Below, in pieces: positions 59,396 through 64,000 of a stretch of 64,000 nucleotides of DNA; within the stretch, counting starts at the first letter, position 1, and each line of letters opens with the position of its first letter. The position numbers and the translations under genes were made by a program. Origin of the DNA: Nocardioides alkalitolerans DSM 16699 (GTDB lineage Bacteria; Actinomycetota; Actinomycetes; Propionibacteriales; Nocardioidaceae); the NCBI RefSeq assembly GCF_000426525.1, contig NZ_AUFN01000013.1, positions 62,001 to 126,000 on the forward strand, in the 5' to 3' direction. The notes beneath the pieces are model-generated. The model was not told the DNA's origin. It was given only the letters and a program-made list of their open reading frames with translations, and did not search any database.

Positions 59396-60088
59396 GTGAC
59401 CCCACCGCCCCTGGACCACCCCGACCCGACTGCCGACCCGACTGCCGGCCCGACTGCCGACCCGACTGCCGGCCCGACCGAGCAGCGCGTCGACTTCGCG
59501 GGGGTCGACATCGCGTACGACGACCGCGTGCTCGAGCCGCGGGCCTGGACCGTCGCCCAGTCGACCTGGGTCGCCGAGCTCGGCGCCGACGCCCCTCCCG
59601 GCCCGATCCTCGAGCTGTGCAGCGGCGCCGGCCACATGGGGATCGTCGCCGCCCGGGAGAGCGGCCGCGCCCTGCTGCAGGTGGACGCCAACCCGGTCGC
59701 CTGCGACTTCGCCCGGCGCAACGCGGCGACCGCGGGCGTGGTCTCCGACGTGCGGTGCGTGGAGATGACCCGCGCGACCATCGCGCCCGGGTCGTTCCCC
59801 CTCGTGCTCGCCGACCCGCCGTGGGTCCGTCGGGCCGACGTCGGCCGCTTCCCGGAGGACCCGGTCGAGGCCATCGACGGCGGCGACGACGGCACCGAGC
59901 TCGCCGCCCAGTGCCTCACGGTCGCCGCCGACGCGCTGCGCCGCGGCGGCCACCTCGTGCTGCAGGTGGGCGACGAGCGCCAGCTCGCCGCCCTGGAGCG
60001 GCACCCCCGGCTCGTGGCGGGCGACCTCCGGCTGGAGGGCACCCGCCGCTTCGAGCGGGGACTGCTCGCCCACTACGTGCGGGGCTGA
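59396..60088 (+). CDS. SAM-dependent methyltransferase with repeat-rich N terminus
   Basis: This 230-residue protein has a Rossmann methyltransferase core with the SAM motif ILELCSGAGHMG near residue 65, an acidic loop LLQVDANP near 95 and the catalytic DPPW near 140, the N/D-P-P-[YW] of methylases that act on protein glutamine or on nucleic acid nitrogen. The first 30 residues are a Pro-Thr-Ala-Asp/Gly repeat encoded by a 24-bp minisatellite. Relatives include PrmC/HemK, but the N-terminal domain of PrmC is missing. Confidence 0.8.
   Translation: MTPPPLDHPDPTADPTAGPTADPTAGPTEQRVDFAGVDIAYDDRVLEPRAWTVAQSTWVAELGADAPPGPILELCSGAGHMGIVAARESGRALLQVDANPVACDFARRNAATAGVVSDVRCVEMTRATIAPGSFPLVLADPPWVRRADVGRFPEDPVEAIDGGDDGTELAAQCLTVAADALRRGGHLVLQVGDERQLAALERHPRLVAGDLRLEGTRRFERGLLAHYVRG
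59428..59482. repeat. 24-bp minisatellite in methyltransferase 5' end
   Basis: The 12-base words CCGACTGCCGAC and CCGACTGCCGGC alternate, making about two copies of a 24-bp unit. In frame they encode PTADPTAG repeated. The in-frame period means copy-number change would lengthen the linker without a frameshift. Confidence 0.7.
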
Positions 60089-60361
60089 TCAGCCGCCCTG
60101 GTGGGGCGCGGCGTCGGGACCCGCGGTGCCCTCGTCGGGCCGGGTGCCCTCGCCGGCCGACCGGGTCACGGCCTCGCCGTCGTCGGTGCTCTGGGGCGAG
60201 CCCTCGCCACCCGTGGGGTAGCCGGCGGTGGCGTCCTCGGGGTAGATCGTCGCGTCCGCTCCCGCGTCGCCCATGCTGGCGACCTCCGACACCTGGCCCT
60301 CGGACTGCTCCTGCTGCTGGTCGTCCTGCTGGTCGTGCTCGTGCTGGTCCTGGTGGTCCAT
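60089..60361 (-). CDS. Small disordered Gln/His/Asp-rich protein
   Basis: This 90-residue protein starts MDHQDQHEHDQQDDQQQEQS and continues with acidic and Gly-rich text that includes GYPTGGEGSPQSTDDGE. No fold or membrane segment is seen. The His/Asp-rich start could bind metal. The YPTGGE element also appears in the leader of the HATPase at 31263-31841. It is convergent with the methyltransferase (adjacent stops) and divergent from katE, each side having its own GGGTACCG element. Confidence 0.65.
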   Translation of the reverse strand: MDHQDQHEHDQQDDQQQEQSEGQVSEVASMGDAGADATIYPEDATAGYPTGGEGSPQSTDDGEAVTRSAGEGTRPDEGTAGPDAAPHQGG

Positions 60362-60410
60362 GACGCCTCCTGCTCGGCGGGTGCTGCTCGGGGGTGCTGA
60401 CGCCGCCCCG

Positions 60411-60416
60411 GTACCC
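60411..60416 (-). promoter_or_regulatory. GGGTAC element before small disordered protein gene
   Basis: TCCGGGTACCGGGG on the minus strand lies 49 bp before the ATG at 60361, with AGGAGG near the start. Confidence 0.5.
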
Positions 60417-60459
60417 GGACCGGGAGGTCCGACCGCCTCGGGTCGGCCCCCGGAGGCAG

Positions 60460-60465
60460 GGGTAC
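60460..60465 (+). promoter_or_regulatory. GGGTAC element before katE
   Basis: CAGGGGTACCGACG lies 71 bp before the katE ATG. A GGTCG stands about 14 bases upstream as a weak -35. Catalase genes are known targets of SigB-type factors in Streptomyces. Confidence 0.5.
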
Positions 60466-60536
60466 CGACGTCTGCCGCCCTGGCCGTCCCCGGCCGACCG
60501 GCACCCCTGCAGGTCCCTCTTCCGGAAGGCACCACC

Positions 60537-62813
<2,277 letters not shown>

Positions 62814-62819
62814 CCCGGG

Positions 62820-64000
62820 ATGCTCACCTCGCTCTGGGAGGGCCGGCGGGCGCCGGCTGCCGAGCTCCCCTCCCCCCTCGTCCCCGCCGCCACGGCGCAC
62901 CACCAGGTCGTCGTGGTCGGCGGGGGTCTCACGGGCCTCACCACGGCCCTCCTCCTGGCCCGTGCGGGGCGCTCCGTCATGGTCGTCGAGGCCCGCCACC
63001 TGGGCGCGGGCACGACCGGTCGCAGCACGGCGAAGGTGAGCCTGCTGCAGGGCACCCAGCTGTCCCGGATCCGCCGGACGCACGGCACCTCCACCCTGCG
63101 GTCCTACGTCGACGCGAACCGTGACGCGCAGGAGTGGATCGCCGCCTTCGCCGAGGAGGCGGGCATCGTCGTGGAGCGTCGCGCCGCGACCACCTACGCG
63201 AACGAGGCGTCCGGCACCCGTCTCGTACGGCGCGAGCTCGCCGCCGCCCGCGCCGCCGGCCTCCCGGCCACGTGGGTCGACGACGTCGGACTGCCGTTCC
63301 CGACCGCCGGCGCCGTGCGCCTCGACGACCAGCTGCAGCTCGACCCGCTGGCGCTCGTCGAGGAGCTCGCGGAGGCCTGCCGGGTCCTGGGCGTCGTCGT
63401 CGTGGAGGGCTGGCACGTGCGTCGTGTGCACGGACACGACCCCGTGCGTCTCGACGTCTCGCCGGACGGGGCGGACGACGCCCGCCACCGCGCGGAGCTC
63501 ACGGCCGACCGGGTCGTGCTCGCGACCAACACCCCCGTCCTCGACCGCGGCGGGTTCTTCGCCCGCCTCTCCGCGCAGCGGTCCTACAGCATCGCGTTCC
63601 ACACCCCCGGCCCCGTCGTCGACGGGATGCACCTCTCTGCGGACGCCCCCTCCCGGTCGCTGCGCGACGCCCCCGCCGAGGACGGCGGCCGGGTCCTGCT
63701 CGTCGGCGGCGAGGGCCACGCGACGGGACGGTCACGGCCGACGAGCGAGCACCTCGACACGCTGCGCGCCTGGACCGCCGACCACTTCCCGGAGGCCCGT
63801 GAGACCCATGCGTGGTCGGCGCAGGACTACTCGCCCCACCACGCGTTGCCGTACGCGGGAGCGCTCGTGCCCGGACGCGACGACCTGCTCGTCGCGGGCG
63901 GGTTCTCGAAGTGGGGCATGACCGGTGGCGTCGCAGCGGCCCTCAGCATCGCCGGCACGCTGGCGGGCACCGCGCCGCGCTGGTCGACGGCGATGCGGTC
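62820..64000 (+). CDS. FAD-dependent oxidoreductase, DAO family (3' end outside window)
   Basis: From ATG 62820, 6 bp after katE, an open frame runs off the window after 393 codons. It begins with a 30-residue leader and then VVVVGGGLTGLTTALLLARAG, the FAD-binding site, followed by GRSTAKVSLLQGTQLSRIR. Near the window end FSKWGMTGGVAAALSIAGTL matches DAO proteins that often carry a C-terminal Rieske domain, which would lie beyond this window. An amine or amino-acid oxidase-type reaction is expected. Close spacing suggests cotranscription with katE, which would remove the peroxide it makes. Confidence 0.85.
   Translation, partial: MLTSLWEGRRAPAAELPSPLVPAATAHHQVVVVGGGLTGLTTALLLARAGRSVMVVEARHLGAGTTGRSTAKVSLLQGTQLSRIRRTHGTSTLRSYVDANRDAQEWIAAFAEEAGIVVERRAATTYANEASGTRLVRRELAAARAAGLPATWVDDVGLPFPTAGAVRLDDQLQLDPLALVEELAEACRVLGVVVVEGWHVRRVHGHDPVRLDVSPDGADDARHRAELTADRVVLATNTPVLDRGGFFARLSAQRSYSIAFHTPGPVVDGMHLSADAPSRSLRDAPAEDGGRVLLVGGEGHATGRSRPTSEHLDTLRAWTADHFPEARETHAWSAQDYSPHHALPYAGALVPGRDDLLVAGGFSKWGMTGGVAAALSIAGTLAGTAPRWSTAMR

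Overview
The window is about 64 kb of very GC-rich chromosomal DNA with dense, often overlapping genes, frequent GTG starts and strong GC bias at third codon positions. FdxA-type ferredoxin, CtpC/PacL (DUF1490), 13E12/DUF222-HNH genes, DUF3618, PPOX and YihY families and an actinobacterial SOS box all point to an actinobacterium. A Nocardioides-like member of the Propionibacteriales is my best guess. That rests on family content, not on a marker gene. I found no rRNA, tRNA, cas genes, prophage or plasmid functions.

Layout. 1-9.3 kb: the 3' end of a molybdopterin oxidoreductase with its ferredoxin and ferredoxin-NADP reductase, an AraC regulator, molybdenum cofactor genes (moaE, moaA, moaD, moeA) and a UvrA2-like ABC ATPase. 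9.3-13.1 kb: a TfoX-like protein, a palindromic repeat cluster, the first 13E12 HNH unit, a 29-bp tandem repeat, a DedA protein and a PPOX protein. 13.1-26.2 kb: a metal island with a PacL/CtpC-like efflux pair, a FecCD-type metallophore importer with an MFS protein, and a divergent Opp/Nik-type importer with a second MFS protein and a fused double permease. Three Fur/Zur-like boxes lie in its intergenic spaces. 26-29 kb: nei DNA glycosylase and an arsenic set (arsC, acr3, arsR).

29-41.4 kb: small enzymes and sensors (ASCH, YdcF, HATPase, SGNH, BLUF, PLD, TspO-like), then an envelope-stress cluster of ECF sigma, four Asp23-like proteins, a small DUF2273-like membrane protein, two AmaP/DUF6286-like proteins, CsbD and YihY. 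41.4-51.1 kb: an SRPBCC-SDR-FAD oxidoreductase operon, a response regulator split by an in-frame TAG, a small ribbon-helix-helix protein, the second 13E12 unit (which seems to truncate a neighbour), a YtxH-holin-DUF3618-YihY membrane operon and a SigB/SigF-type sigma factor. 51.2-55.6 kb: an SrsABC-like phenolic-lipid set (type III PKS, ICMT-like methyltransferase, FAD hydroxylase) with a UbiA prenyltransferase and divergent idi. 55.6-64 kb: a PRISE-type reductase, a cysteine hydrolase, a CDGSH protein overlapping a heme-oxygenase-like diiron oxidase, a methyltransferase, a large katE catalase and the start of an FAD oxidoreductase.

Two themes link many genes. First, the hexamer GGGTAC, usually as GGGTACCG, sits just upstream of at least eleven starts between 33 and 60.5 kb. 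It resembles the -10 element of SigB/SigF-type promoters, and such a sigma gene lies in the middle, suggesting a local stress or light regulon. Second, the two 13E12 units share flanks, a near-perfect SOS box over a probable leaderless promoter, associated repeats and patchy near-identity, so they look like a dispersing SOS-controlled element.
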